Assembly (NCBI GenBank): GCA_027317845.1
Contig: DAHVQK010000016.1
Coordinates: 1-35,156 of the forward strand
DNA length: 35,156 nt
From: Gammaproteobacteria bacterium
GTDB lineage: Bacteria > Pseudomonadota > Gammaproteobacteria > Steroidobacterales > Steroidobacteraceae
Reading direction: 5' to 3'
Made by a program: the position numbers and the translations under genes. This document shows positions 23,875 to 33,110 of the stretch, one piece after another (the first letter of the stretch is position 1; every line of letters starts with the position of its first letter). The notes under the pieces were generated by a model that worked only from the letters and a program-made list of their open reading frames with translations, was not told the origin of the DNA and did not search any database.

Positions 23875-25452
23875 TCAGGTCGCCTTCGCGGCGCTCTGGG
23901 CGCCCGCGCGCTCCTCGCGCGCGCGGCCGCCCGTGGCGGCCAGCTCGATGCGGTTGATCACCTCGAGGAACGCCTTGGTGCTCGATTCCACGATGTTGGT
24001 GCTGACACTGGCGCCCCGGTACGTGCGCTGATTGTACTCGACGGTCACCAGCGCCTCGCCCTGCGCATCCTCGCCCTCCGTGACGGCGCGCACCTCGAAT
24101 TTGCGCAGCATCGCTCCGATGCTCGTCGCCCCTTCGATCGCCTTGAAGGACGCATCGACCGGACCATCGCCCTGGGCGGTGCGCTCGACGAGTCGGCCGT
24201 CCGAGTGCCGCAGGCGCACTTTCGCGGTGGCCGCTCCGTCGCTCGCGGTGTGCGTCTCGAGCTCGAGCAGCATCCAGGGACCGGCGGCCGAGCCCTCGAC
24301 GCGCATCACCAGGGCCTCGATGTCGCCGTCGAAGAGCTCCTTCTTCTTGTCCGCCAGCGCCTTGAATTCCTCGAAGACCTGGTTGAGCTCGGCCTCATCG
24401 AGCTCGAAGCCGAGCGCGCGGACCCGATCGCGGAAGGCGTGCCGGCCACTGTGCTTGCCGAGGATCAGGTGGCTGCGTGAGAGCCCCACGTCCTCCGGGC
24501 GCATGATCTCGTAGGTCGAGTAGTGGCGCAGGACGCCATGTTGATGGATGCCGGCCTCGTGAGCGAAGGCGTTCTCGCCCACCACCGCCTTGTTGCGTGG
24601 CACCGGCATTCCGGTGATGCTCGAGACCAGCCGGGAGGTCGGATAGAGGCGAGTGGTCTGGATCCCGGTGCTGACGTTGAAGAACGCTGTGCGCGTCTTG
24701 AGCGCCATGACCACTTCCTCGAGCGAGCAGTTGCCCGCCCGCTCGCCGATGCCGTTGATGGTGCACTCGATCTGCCGGGCACCCGCCACCACCGCCGTCA
24801 GGCTGTTGGCGACCGCCATGCCGAGATCATCGTGGCAGTGCACCGAGAGCCGGATGCGCTCGATGCCGCGCACGTTCTTGCGCAGATACCGGAAGAGCTC
24901 GGCGAACTCATCGGGCACGGTGTAACCGACGGTGTCCGGGATGTTGACCGTACCGGCGCCGGCCTCGATGGCCGCCTCGACCACCTGCGCGAGGAACTCG
25001 AGCTCGGTGCGCGAGGCGTCCTCGGGTGAGAACTCGACGTCATCGCAGAGTTCCCGGGCGCGCCGCACGCCCTCCACGGCCGTGCGCAGGATCTCCTCCT
25101 CGGCCATGTTGAGCTTGTACTGGCGGTGGATGGCGCTGGTGGCGAGAAACACGTGCACGCGCCGGCGGGGTGCATCGGAGAGGGCGCGCGCGGCGAGCTC
25201 GATATCCTCGCGGTTGCAGCGCGCCAACCCACAGATGACCGGACCCTGCACCTCGCGCGCCACCGCCTGCACGCTCTCCCAATCCCCCTTGGAGGCGGCC
25301 GGGAACCCGGCTTCGATCACATCGACGCCGAGATCGGCGAGCGCCCGGGCCACGCGCAGCTTCTCCGGGCGCGTCATGCTGCATCCCGGGGCTTGCTCCC
25401 CATCGCGCAGCGTGGTGTCGAAGATCAGTACTCGGTCAGGATCTGCAGCCAT
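23875..25452 (-). CDS. leuA: 2-isopropylmalate synthase
   Basis: The 525-residue enzyme condenses acetyl-CoA with 2-ketoisovalerate, the committed leucine step. The catalytic barrel has IFDTTLRDGEQAPGCSMT (about 10-27), VIEAGFPAAS, SVHCHDDLGMAVAN with the metal-binding His pair, and NGIGERAGNCSLEEVVMAL. The C-terminal ~130 residues (SIGAMLRKFEVRAVTEGEDAQGEALVTVEYNQRTYRGASVSTNIVESS) form the LeuA dimer domain that binds leucine for feedback inhibition. ATG 25452, with GAGGAG upstream, fits the family; the longer track ORF does not. It lies 34 bases after ilvC. Confidence 0.97.
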   Translation of the reverse strand: MAADPDRVLIFDTTLRDGEQAPGCSMTRPEKLRVARALADLGVDVIEAGFPAASKGDWESVQAVAREVQGPVICGLARCNREDIELAARALSDAPRRRVHVFLATSAIHRQYKLNMAEEEILRTAVEGVRRARELCDDVEFSPEDASRTELEFLAQVVEAAIEAGAGTVNIPDTVGYTVPDEFAELFRYLRKNVRGIERIRLSVHCHDDLGMAVANSLTAVVAGARQIECTINGIGERAGNCSLEEVVMALKTRTAFFNVSTGIQTTRLYPTSRLVSSITGMPVPRNKAVVGENAFAHEAGIHQHGVLRHYSTYEIMRPEDVGLSRSHLILGKHSGRHAFRDRVRALGFELDEAELNQVFEEFKALADKKKELFDGDIEALVMRVEGSAAGPWMLLELETHTASDGAATAKVRLRHSDGRLVERTAQGDGPVDASFKAIEGATSIGAMLRKFEVRAVTEGEDAQGEALVTVEYNQRTYRGASVSTNIVESSTKAFLEVINRIELAATGGRAREERAGAQSAAKAT

Positions 25453-25486
25453 GGGAGTCACTCCTCGCGCCCGGGGTGCGATGCGC

Positions 25487-26482
<996 letters not shown>

Positions 26483-26536
26483 CTCGAATACTCCCGATCG
26501 GACACGAGGCCCGGATGTCATGTCAATGGCACACCA

Positions 26537-26562
26537 GCCGAACGGGCGTGGCCCTGTTCGGC
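26537..26562 (-). other. Second leader hairpin between attenuator and ilvC
   Basis: GCCGAAC-GGGC-gtg-GCCC-t-GTTCGGC makes an 11-bp stem with a single bulge, just downstream of the attenuator U-tract and about 55 bases ahead of ilvC. It has no U-tract of its own. It may protect the 5' end of read-through mRNA or pause polymerase; the function is unknown. Confidence 0.5.
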
Positions 26563-26569
26563 CCATTAC

Positions 26570-26610
26570 AAACAAAAACCCCGCAGCGGCTTTGGGCCGG
26601 TGCGGGGTTT
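26570..26610 (-). terminator. Attenuator terminator of the ilvC-leu operon
   Basis: On the minus strand, AAACCCCGCA...TGCGGGGTTTTTGTTTG forms a 9-bp stem, extended inside by CGGC/GCCG, followed directly by TTTTTGTTTG. It lies after the leader peptide stop and before ilvC, so it should stop transcription when branched-chain aminoacyl-tRNAs are plentiful. Confidence 0.9.
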
Positions 26611-26672
26611 CTGGTGTCTTCTCTCGCCTCTGCCCGAGTATCCTCAGGCGATTGCGAGGGCCCCGCACCGGC
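26596..26672 (-). promoter_or_regulatory. Antiterminator pairing of the ilvC-leu attenuator
   Basis: GCCGGTGCGGGG (minus strand, 26672-26661, inside the last leader codons) is exactly complementary over 12 bases to CCCCGCACCGGC (26607-26596), the 5' arm of the terminator. A ribosome stalled on the upstream Leu/Val/Ile codons would leave the first segment free to pair and prevent the terminator from forming. Confidence 0.85.
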
Positions 26673-26766
26673 TGCCCGCAAGGAGCAGCAGTCCAATAAG
26701 AAGTAGTACCGGCTCGAGCACGACCGCCGTCTCCGGCGAGCGGGTTGCCCTTAAGGGAAACGGCAT
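26644..26766 (-). CDS. ilv-leu operon leader peptide (attenuation)
   Basis: A 40-residue ORF not present in the track reads [20 protein letters not shown], then [20 protein letters not shown], ending at TGA 26646-26644. Twelve of the 15 residues 15-29 are Leu, Val or Ile. The control codons include GTA, CTA, CTT, CTT and ATT, which are unusual beside the GTG/CTG/CTC/ATC-rich neighbouring genes and would heighten sensitivity to charged tRNA. The antiterminator segment lies within its last codons, and the terminator follows the stop by about 35 bases. This is the layout of classical branched-chain leader peptides. A small membrane protein is the less likely alternative. Confidence 0.9.
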   Translation of the reverse strand: MPFPLRATRSPETAVVLEPVLLLIGLLLLAGSRCGALAIA

Positions 26767-26830
26767 GTCGAGTGCGGGTACCACGGGCTTCGGTGCAGGA
26801 CTGGGGTAAAAGGTGAAGAGGATGGGGTGG

Positions 26831-26860
26831 ATGTCAGCACAACCGCCGCCGTGTTGTCAA
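26831..26860 (-). promoter_or_regulatory. Promoter of the ilvC-leu operon leader
   Basis: A perfect TTGACA (26860-26855) is followed after 18 bases by TGACAT (26836-26831), a weak -10 preceded by an extended TGC. Transcription would begin near 26824, giving a leader of about 58 bases before the peptide's ATG. Confidence 0.6.
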
Positions 26861-26939
26861 TTGGCGCGCCGGCGTCACCGCTCAGGGCGCGCAGCGGCCG
26901 TTCTGGCGGGGCGAGGGCGGCCCGCGCTATGCTCGGATC

Positions 26940-28331
26940 GTGTCACACGAAATGTTATTGAGCGCTGACCCGGGGGACAGTGTCCCACTGTGGATCCTCA
27001 CCGAAGGGGAGTTCCCGGGGTGGCTCGCGAGTCAGAGCCCGGCAGTCACCGGGTGGGTGCGCGCGCACGGGTTCCAGGCCGAGCGGCACCGGGTGCTGAC
27101 GCTACCGGGCGAGGGGGGCATTGGCGGGGCCGTGCTCGGCCTCGGGCCCCTGGCGGAAGCGGCGCAGCTGACTCCCTGGCATGCGGCGGGACTCACCGAG
27201 CGGCTGCCCGCCATGGCCTGGTATCTGGCGAGACCGCTGCCGCCTCCTGCGGCCACACATTTCGTGCTGGGGTGGCTGCTCGGGGGCTACCGCATGAGCC
27301 GCTATCGCCTGGCGGCCGCCGAGGGCGCGAGGCCGGCGCTCCTTCCCCCGCAAGGGGCGGACCTGCGTTACGCGGTCGCCGCGGCTCGCGCGACGGCGCT
27401 CGCGCGCGATCTCATCAACACACCCGCCAACGACATGGGGCCCGAGGAGCTGGCGGACGCCGCGCTCGATCTCGCCCGGGAGCGCGAGGCGCGTTGCCAG
27501 GTGCTCATGGGCGGGGAGCTTGCGGGCTTTCCGCTGCTGCGGGCGGTCGGCGCGGCCAGTCCCCGCGCCCCCCGGCTCATCGACCTGCGATGGGGCGAGC
27601 GGGATGCGCCGCGCGTCACCGTGGTGGGCAAGGGTGTCTGCTTCGATACCGGCGGCCTCGATCTGAAGAGCGCGGCGGCCATGCTGCTGATGAAAAAGGA
27701 CATGGGCGGAGCGGCCTGCGCCCTGGGGCTCGCGGACCTGCTCATGCGGCTCGAGGCACCCGTGCAGCTGCGCGTGCTGATCCCCGCCGTGGAAAACGCC
27801 GTGGGTGGTGCCGCCTACCGACCGGGGGACGTGCTGCGCTCGCGCAAAGGGTTGACGGTGGAGGTCGGCAATACCGACGCCGAGGGAAGGCTGGTCCTGG
27901 CCGATGCGCTCGCGGCGGCCGAGGAGGAGCGCCCGGACCTGCTCATCGATCTGGCGACCTTGACGGGTGCGGCGCGCACGGCGCTAGGGCCGGAGCTGCC
28001 CGCCGTGTACTCGAACCGGCCGGAGCTCGCCGAGACGCTGCGGCGCGTCGGTGAGGAGGAGGCCGATCCGGTGTGGCCGCTGCCGCTGTGGCCGGGCTAC
28101 GAGGACGAACTCAGCAGCAAGATCGCCGATCTCGGCAACGTGGCGCCGACGCCTTTCGCGGGCTCGATCATCGGGGCACTCTTTCTGAAGCGCTTCGTCG
28201 GGGCCTTCACCGACTGGATCCACCTCGACCTGTACGCCTGGAACGCCAAGGACCGGCCGGGGCGCCCGGTGGGAGCCGAGGCGCAGTGCGTGCGCAGCCT
28301 CTACCGGCTGATCAGGGCGCGGTATCCGTGA
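26940..28331 (+). CDS. M17-family leucyl aminopeptidase
   Basis: The 463-residue metallopeptidase has all M17 metal and catalytic residues in place: Lys231, Asp236 and Lys243 in GKGVCFDTGGLDLKSA, Asp254 in KKDMGG, and Asp313, Glu315 and Arg317 in NTDAEGRLVLADAL. It removes N-terminal residues from peptides in the cytosol. It is shorter and more divergent at the N-terminus than PepA (~500), so I do not assign pepA. The start is GTG 26940, with ATG 26952 as alternative. It is divergent from the ilvC-leu operon, with 79 bases between the promoter element at 26860 and this start. Confidence 0.92.
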   Translation: MSHEMLLSADPGDSVPLWILTEGEFPGWLASQSPAVTGWVRAHGFQAERHRVLTLPGEGGIGGAVLGLGPLAEAAQLTPWHAAGLTERLPAMAWYLARPLPPPAATHFVLGWLLGGYRMSRYRLAAAEGARPALLPPQGADLRYAVAAARATALARDLINTPANDMGPEELADAALDLAREREARCQVLMGGELAGFPLLRAVGAASPRAPRLIDLRWGERDAPRVTVVGKGVCFDTGGLDLKSAAAMLLMKKDMGGAACALGLADLLMRLEAPVQLRVLIPAVENAVGGAAYRPGDVLRSRKGLTVEVGNTDAEGRLVLADALAAAEEERPDLLIDLATLTGAARTALGPELPAVYSNRPELAETLRRVGEEEADPVWPLPLWPGYEDELSSKIADLGNVAPTPFAGSIIGALFLKRFVGAFTDWIHLDLYAWNAKDRPGRPVGAEAQCVRSLYRLIRARYP

Positions 28332-28389
28332 GGCATGGTCATCGTCGCTCGATGCTGGCCCGTGAATAATCGCTCCTTAATATAGATAG

Positions 28390-28407
28390 GCCGCCCCGAA
28401 GGGCGGC
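28390..28407 (+). terminator. Hairpin after the aminopeptidase gene
   Basis: GCCGCCC-CGAA-GGGCGGC is a perfect 7-bp stem with a CGAA tetraloop in the 129-base gap between the aminopeptidase and ilvD. What follows is GGGTGTATGGATTTTCC, with only a delayed T-run, so it may terminate weakly or lie in the ilvD leader. Confidence 0.4.
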
Positions 28408-28460
28408 GGGTGTATGGATTTTCCCTCGACCGGCGTCAGACTACGGGTATAGATACGACC

Positions 28461-30188
28461 GTGGCCCAGAAGCAAACCCAAAATCAGCCCGATCCGCGCC
28501 CGCACTCGCGACAGGTGGTGGACGGAGTGACGCGTGCGCCGGCGCGGGCGATGCTGCGCGCCGTGGGGTTCAAGGACGCGGATTTCGCCAAGCCGCAGAT
28601 CGGCATCGCCTCGACCTGGGCGACTCTCACCCCCTGCAACGTGCACATCGCGGAGCTGGCGCGTGAGGCGGCCGCGGGGGCCGATGCGGCGGGCGGCAAG
28701 AGCGTGTCGTTCAACACGATCACGGTTTCCGACGGCATCTCCATGGGCTCCCCGGGCATGCGCTACTCGCTGGTCTCGCGCGAGGTGATCGCCGATTCCA
28801 TCGAGACGGTGGTCGGGGCGGAAGGGTTCGACGGCTTCGTGGCGATCGGCGGCTGCGACAAGAACATGCCCGGCTGCGCCATGGCCATTGCCCGTCTCGA
28901 CCGCCCCGCGGTCTTTGTCTACGGCGGCACCATCCGCCCGGGGGCGCAGCGGCGCGACATCGTCGCGGTGTTCGAGGCGGTCGGGGCGCGCGCTGGGGGG
29001 ACGATCTCCGATGAGCGCCTCGCGGAGGTGGAGCGTACCGCCATCCCCGGCCCCGGGAGCTGTGGGGGCATGTATACGGCCAACACGATGGCCTCGGCGA
29101 TCGAGGCGCTCGGGCTCTCGCTCCCGGGCAGCTCGGCGCAGGAGGCCGTGAGCGCCGCGAAGCGCGCCGACTGCCTGCGCGCCGGTGAGGCCGTGGTGAG
29201 ACTGCTCTCGCAAGGTATCCGCCCGCGTGACATTCTCACGCGCAAGGCGTTCGAGAACGCCATCACGGTCGTGATCGCACTCGGCGGCTCGACCAATGCC
29301 GTGTTGCATCTGCTGGCCATCGCCAATGATGCGCGGATAAAGCTCACGCTCGAGGACTTCACCCGCATCGGACGCAAAGTCCCGGTGCTCGCGGACCTCA
29401 AGCCGAGTGGCCGCTACCTGATGAGCGAACTGGTCGCCATCGGCGGCATTCAACCTTTGATGAAGATGCTCCTCGATGGGGGACTGCTGCACGGGGAGTG
29501 CCTGACGGTCACCGGAGGCACGCTGGCGGAGAATCTCGCCGGCGTCGGCGCCTACCCGCAGGACCAGGATATCGTTCTGCCGCTCTCGCGCCCCCTCAAG
29601 GCCGAGAGCCATCTGGTTGTGCTCCGTGGGAACGTGGCGCCCGAGGGGGCCGTCGCCAAGATCACCGGCAAGGAAGGAGAGACCTTCACGGGCAGGGCGC
29701 GCGTATTCGAAGGCGAGGAGCGTGCGACGGAGGCCATCCTCGCGGGCCGGGTTCGCGCCGGGGATGTGGTCGTGATCCGCAACGAAGGTCCCAAGGGGGG
29801 ACCGGGAATGCGCGAGATGCTCAGCCCCACCGGCGCAATCATCGGGCGCGGGCTCGGGGACAAGGTGGCCCTGATCACGGACGGACGATTTTCGGGCGGC
29901 AGTCATGGGTTCGTGGTTGGGCACATCGCGCCCGAGGCGGCGGTGGGCGGGCCCATCGGGCTGCTGCGCAATGGCGACCGCATCACCATTGATGCGCTGA
30001 AGCGACAGATCGAGGTTGATCTGACCGCGTCCGAGCTGCGGCGCCGCCGCGCCGCCTGGAAGCCGCGCAGGCTCGCCGTGCGTGGCGTGCTCGCAAAATA
30101 TGCCCACCTGGTGAGCAGCGCATCGACGGGAGCGGTGACTGCCGTCTCCGCAGAGGTGCCGGCGCCGTCCCGGTCGAGGCCACGATAG
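28461..30188 (+). CDS. ilvD: Dihydroxy-acid dehydratase
   Basis: The 575-residue iron-sulfur enzyme dehydrates dihydroxy acids to the 2-keto acids of valine and isoleucine. Cluster ligands are the cysteines in [19 protein letters not shown] and [14 protein letters not shown], and the catalytic Ser is in [40 protein letters not shown] is the usual N-terminal signature. I choose GTG 28461 ([17 protein letters not shown]); ATG 28410, as in the track, would add 17 residues unlike the family. The C-terminal ~25 residues are Ala/Ser/Pro-rich. It lies apart from ilvC-leu and lacks their attenuator. Confidence 0.95.
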   Translation: MAQKQTQNQPDPRPHSRQVVDGVTRAPARAMLRAVGFKDADFAKPQIGIASTWATLTPCNVHIAELAREAAAGADAAGGKSVSFNTITVSDGISMGSPGMRYSLVSREVIADSIETVVGAEGFDGFVAIGGCDKNMPGCAMAIARLDRPAVFVYGGTIRPGAQRRDIVAVFEAVGARAGGTISDERLAEVERTAIPGPGSCGGMYTANTMASAIEALGLSLPGSSAQEAVSAAKRADCLRAGEAVVRLLSQGIRPRDILTRKAFENAITVVIALGGSTNAVLHLLAIANDARIKLTLEDFTRIGRKVPVLADLKPSGRYLMSELVAIGGIQPLMKMLLDGGLLHGECLTVTGGTLAENLAGVGAYPQDQDIVLPLSRPLKAESHLVVLRGNVAPEGAVAKITGKEGETFTGRARVFEGEERATEAILAGRVRAGDVVVIRNEGPKGGPGMREMLSPTGAIIGRGLGDKVALITDGRFSGGSHGFVVGHIAPEAAVGGPIGLLRNGDRITIDALKRQIEVDLTASELRRRRAAWKPRRLAVRGVLAKYAHLVSSASTGAVTAVSAEVPAPSRSRPR

Positions 30189-30556
30189 ATTTCCCGGGAT
30201 TACCGTATAGCGTCATGGGCATTGGATGGGAGCGTCAGGCAGTTGTCAGCGGGCAACGTAGCGGTTACAGTTCGGCCCCGCATCTTGCGATGCACATGGC
30301 GTGCGCCTCAGGCTCTGAGCCCTCGGGTCGCCGTGAGACCGTATCAGTTAGGGGGTTTGAGCCATACGCGCGCCAGCCCGAGGAGGGCCGCGGCGCGCGT
30401 CCTGAATGTCATGAATTGTCGGACGGCAAATGCCGCCGGCCAGCTCGGGTCCGGATTGGACCGCTTGCGGGTAAGTGGAAAGACCGCTACCTTGCACAGC
30501 TTCCGTTTTGATCCGGTGTTTTCGGACAGGTCACAGCGACGCTTCAGCAATCACAT
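30189..30556 (+). other. Intergenic region upstream of tonB
   Basis: This 368-base gap holds three short track ORFs with no recognisable features; their composition looks non-coding. It should contain the promoter of the tonB-exb operon, but I see no clear -35/-10 pair and no convincing Fur-type box. It does not end in an obvious terminator for ilvD either. Confidence 0.4.
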
Positions 30557-31189
30557 ATGAGCGCATACGTACACGATACCCAGTTTTTCACGCGCCGCAC
30601 GGTAGTGTTCTTCGCCATCGTCGCGGCGCATGTCGCCCTCATCTGGGCGCTCGCGACGGGGTTGGCTCAAAAAGTCGTCCAGCTCGCCGCGCCGCCGATC
30701 AAGACGACGATCGTGCAGCAGCATACGAAGCACATCAAGCCGCCGCCGCCGCCGCCGCCGCAGCTGCAGCACCAGCAGGTGCAGATCCCGCCGCCGGTGA
30801 TCCAGATCAACGTGCCGGCCGCCTCGCAGACCCACGCCATCACCGTGACCAAACACGTCGTGCAGGCCCGTCCCGCTCCGCCGGTGCACTACACCTACTC
30901 ACCGCCGGCCGCCGGCTCGGACTTCCCCGCGACGCAGTCCTACTATCCGCAGGCGTCCCAGCGCCTGGGCGAGGAAGGCACGGCATATGTCAACATCTGC
31001 ATCGGTCCGCAGGGCACCGTGACGCGCGAGCCGACCATCGCGAAGTCCTCGGGCAGCCAGCGGCTCGATCACGCCGCCATCCGCTATGCGCGCGCCACCT
31101 CGGGTCACTGGATTCCCGAGAAGCGCAATGGTCAGCCGATCGCCGTCTGCACACAGCTGCCGATCAAGTTCCAGCTCAACGACTTTTGA
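30557..31189 (+). CDS. tonB: Energy transducer TonB
   Basis: The 210-residue protein has the classical TonB order: a short cytosolic N-terminus, one membrane anchor (about 15-37, VVFFAIVAAHVALIWALATGL), a periplasmic Pro-rich segment (PPPPPPP, about 62-68) followed by more Pro/Val/Gln, and a C-terminal TonB domain (about 125-210, YPQASQRLGEEGTAYVNICIGPQGTV...LDHAAIRYARA). It passes proton-motive energy to outer-membrane receptors. It leads a tonB-exbB-exbD-exbD-TPR cluster typical of Xanthomonadales and relatives. The GAC-rich longer ORF from 30475 is out of frame. Confidence 0.94.
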   Translation: MSAYVHDTQFFTRRTVVFFAIVAAHVALIWALATGLAQKVVQLAAPPIKTTIVQQHTKHIKPPPPPPPQLQHQQVQIPPPVIQINVPAASQTHAITVTKHVVQARPAPPVHYTYSPPAAGSDFPATQSYYPQASQRLGEEGTAYVNICIGPQGTVTREPTIAKSSGSQRLDHAAIRYARATSGHWIPEKRNGQPIAVCTQLPIKFQLNDF

Positions 31190-31268
31190 TTTTCATTGAT
31201 GCTCTCGAGTCCTTACCTTTTCGACGCCGCTTCGTCCAACGCGGTTATTTTGTGATCTGAGGAAATCT

Positions 31269-32018
31269 ATGGCCACCCAAAACGTTGCAACCGTCAGCAA
31301 TCCCTACGGCATGGCCGGCACGTGGGAACACGGCGGTTTCGTGATCCAGTTCGTAATGGTCCTGCTGTTGTTCATGTCCTTGATCTCGTGGTACGTCATC
31401 TTCACGAAGCTGTGGGACCAGCGCAAACTCCGCCAGGCGGCTCGCCAGGCCGAGAAGCAGTTCTGGGCCGCTCCGTCGATCAAGGAAGGCGTCGAGAAGC
31501 TCAAGAAGGGTAATGAGTTCCGCATGATCGCCGAAGACGGCCTGCGCGCGGTGTCTCATCACGACGGCCGTCTGACCGATCGTATCGATCTGCACGAGTG
31601 GATCACCATGTCGCTGCAGCGTTCGGTCGACCAGGTCAACAGCACCCTGACCAAGGGCCTCGGCCTGCTCGCCACGGTCGGCTCCTCGGCGCCGTTCGTC
31701 GGCCTCTTTGGCACGGTGTGGGGCGTCATGAACGCGCTGATCGCGATCGGTCTCGCCGGCCAGGCCAGCATCGGCAAGGTGGCAGGTCCGGTCGGTGGCG
31801 CGCTGATCACCACCGCGCTCGGTCTGTTCGCCGCGGTGCCCGCGGTCTGGGGCTACAACTGGCTGCTGGGCCGCAACAAGAACCTGCAGGATGCGCTGCG
31901 TAACTTCGCGAGCGATCTGCACGCCTACCTGGTGAGCGGCGCCCGGGTCGAGAACGCCGGCGGGGCCGGCGGTGCCCGTCCGGCTGCGGCTCCTGCGGCG
32001 GCTGCGACCCGCAAGTAA
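31269..32018 (+). CDS. exbB: MotA/TolQ/ExbB proton channel protein
   Basis: The 249-residue inner-membrane protein has three predicted spans: about 20-43 (FVIQFVMVLLLFMSLISWYVIF), about 130-155 (GLGLLATVGSSAPFVGLFGTVWGVMNAL) and about 175-200 (GGALITTALGLFAAVPAVWGYNWLL). The middle and last carry the conserved ExbB/TolQ Gly/Thr-rich channel signature. It forms the channel with ExbD that powers TonB. Its codon use and the spacing after tonB (79 bases) fit one operon. The C-terminal tail is Ala/Gly-rich. Confidence 0.95.
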   Translation: MATQNVATVSNPYGMAGTWEHGGFVIQFVMVLLLFMSLISWYVIFTKLWDQRKLRQAARQAEKQFWAAPSIKEGVEKLKKGNEFRMIAEDGLRAVSHHDGRLTDRIDLHEWITMSLQRSVDQVNSTLTKGLGLLATVGSSAPFVGLFGTVWGVMNALIAIGLAGQASIGKVAGPVGGALITTALGLFAAVPAVWGYNWLLGRNKNLQDALRNFASDLHAYLVSGARVENAGGAGGARPAAAPAAAATRK

Positions 32019-32064
32019 AGGCGTTCCCGGCGAGCCCACTGTCGCCGGGCAATCGCGTTGGAGC

Positions 32065-32096
32065 CACGGGCCCGCGCACGATGCGCGGGCCCCGTG
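32065..32096 (+). other. Very stable hairpin between exbB and exbD1
   Basis: GGGCCCGCGCA-cga-TGCGCGGGCCC is a perfect 11-bp stem with a 3-base loop; CAC/GTG continues it past one bulged base. It sits in a 150-base gap inside an otherwise tight operon, with no T-tract after it, so it may tune mRNA stability or the relative yield of ExbB and ExbD rather than end transcription. Confidence 0.65.
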
Positions 32097-32168
32097 AGCC
32101 TGGCACCAGGGCTGGTGGTAGGGCGGCGCGCATGCCGCATGAAGCTGAGAGCTGAGGAGCTTTCGAAC

Positions 32169-32618
<450 letters not shown>

Positions 32619-32663
32619 ACCACTCAATTTCGAGCGAATGCGCGCTCGAGGAGTCCTGAATCC

Positions 32664-33080
32664 ATGGCTATGAGTATGGGGTCCGGCTCCGGACCCATGG
32701 TTGACATCAACACGACGCCGTTGATCGACGTGATGCTCGTGTTGCTCGTGACCCTGATCATCACACTTCCCAAGCTGACGCACTCGACCAAGCTGGATCT
32801 GCCGCAGGGCAATCCGCCGCCGCCGCCCGTTCAGCCCGAGGTCATCAATCTCGGCATAGACTTCGACGGTACGATCACCTGGAACGGCACCGTGGTGCCG
32901 AACATGCAGACGCTCGACGCCTATTTCGCCAGCGAGACGGACAAGAATCCGCAACCCGAGATTCACCTGAATCCCGACGGCATGGCCAAGTACGGCGTGG
33001 TCGCGAAAGTGCTCGCCGACGCGCAGCGCAACCGCATGACCAAGATCGGCTTCGTCAATACCTCCGAGTTCTCGCAGTAG
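32664..33080 (+). CDS. exbD2: Biopolymer transporter ExbD (second copy)
   Basis: The 138-residue protein repeats the ExbD layout: INTTPLIDVMLVLLVTLIITLPKL with the conserved Asp, then a periplasmic domain with an unusual Pro run (PPPPPV, about 52-57). It is clearly diverged from the first copy, with only the membrane segment closely similar, so it is not a recent duplication. In Xanthomonas a second ExbD in the same gene order has a specialised role; whether that holds here is inference. Confidence 0.93.
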   Translation: MAMSMGSGSGPMVDINTTPLIDVMLVLLVTLIITLPKLTHSTKLDLPQGNPPPPPVQPEVINLGIDFDGTITWNGTVVPNMQTLDAYFASETDKNPQPEIHLNPDGMAKYGVVAKVLADAQRNRMTKIGFVNTSEFSQ

Positions 33081-33110
33081 CGGCCCGGAGCCACCCATCC
33101 CATCTCATCT

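Noticed and set aside
28377-30107. 576-aa minus-strand ORF across ilvD
   Set aside because: Antisense to ilvD, which has all cluster and active-site motifs.
30189-30556. Small genes upstream of tonB (98 aa, 112 aa, 68 aa ORFs)
   Set aside because: No motifs, signal peptides or ribosome sites; overlapping in several frames.
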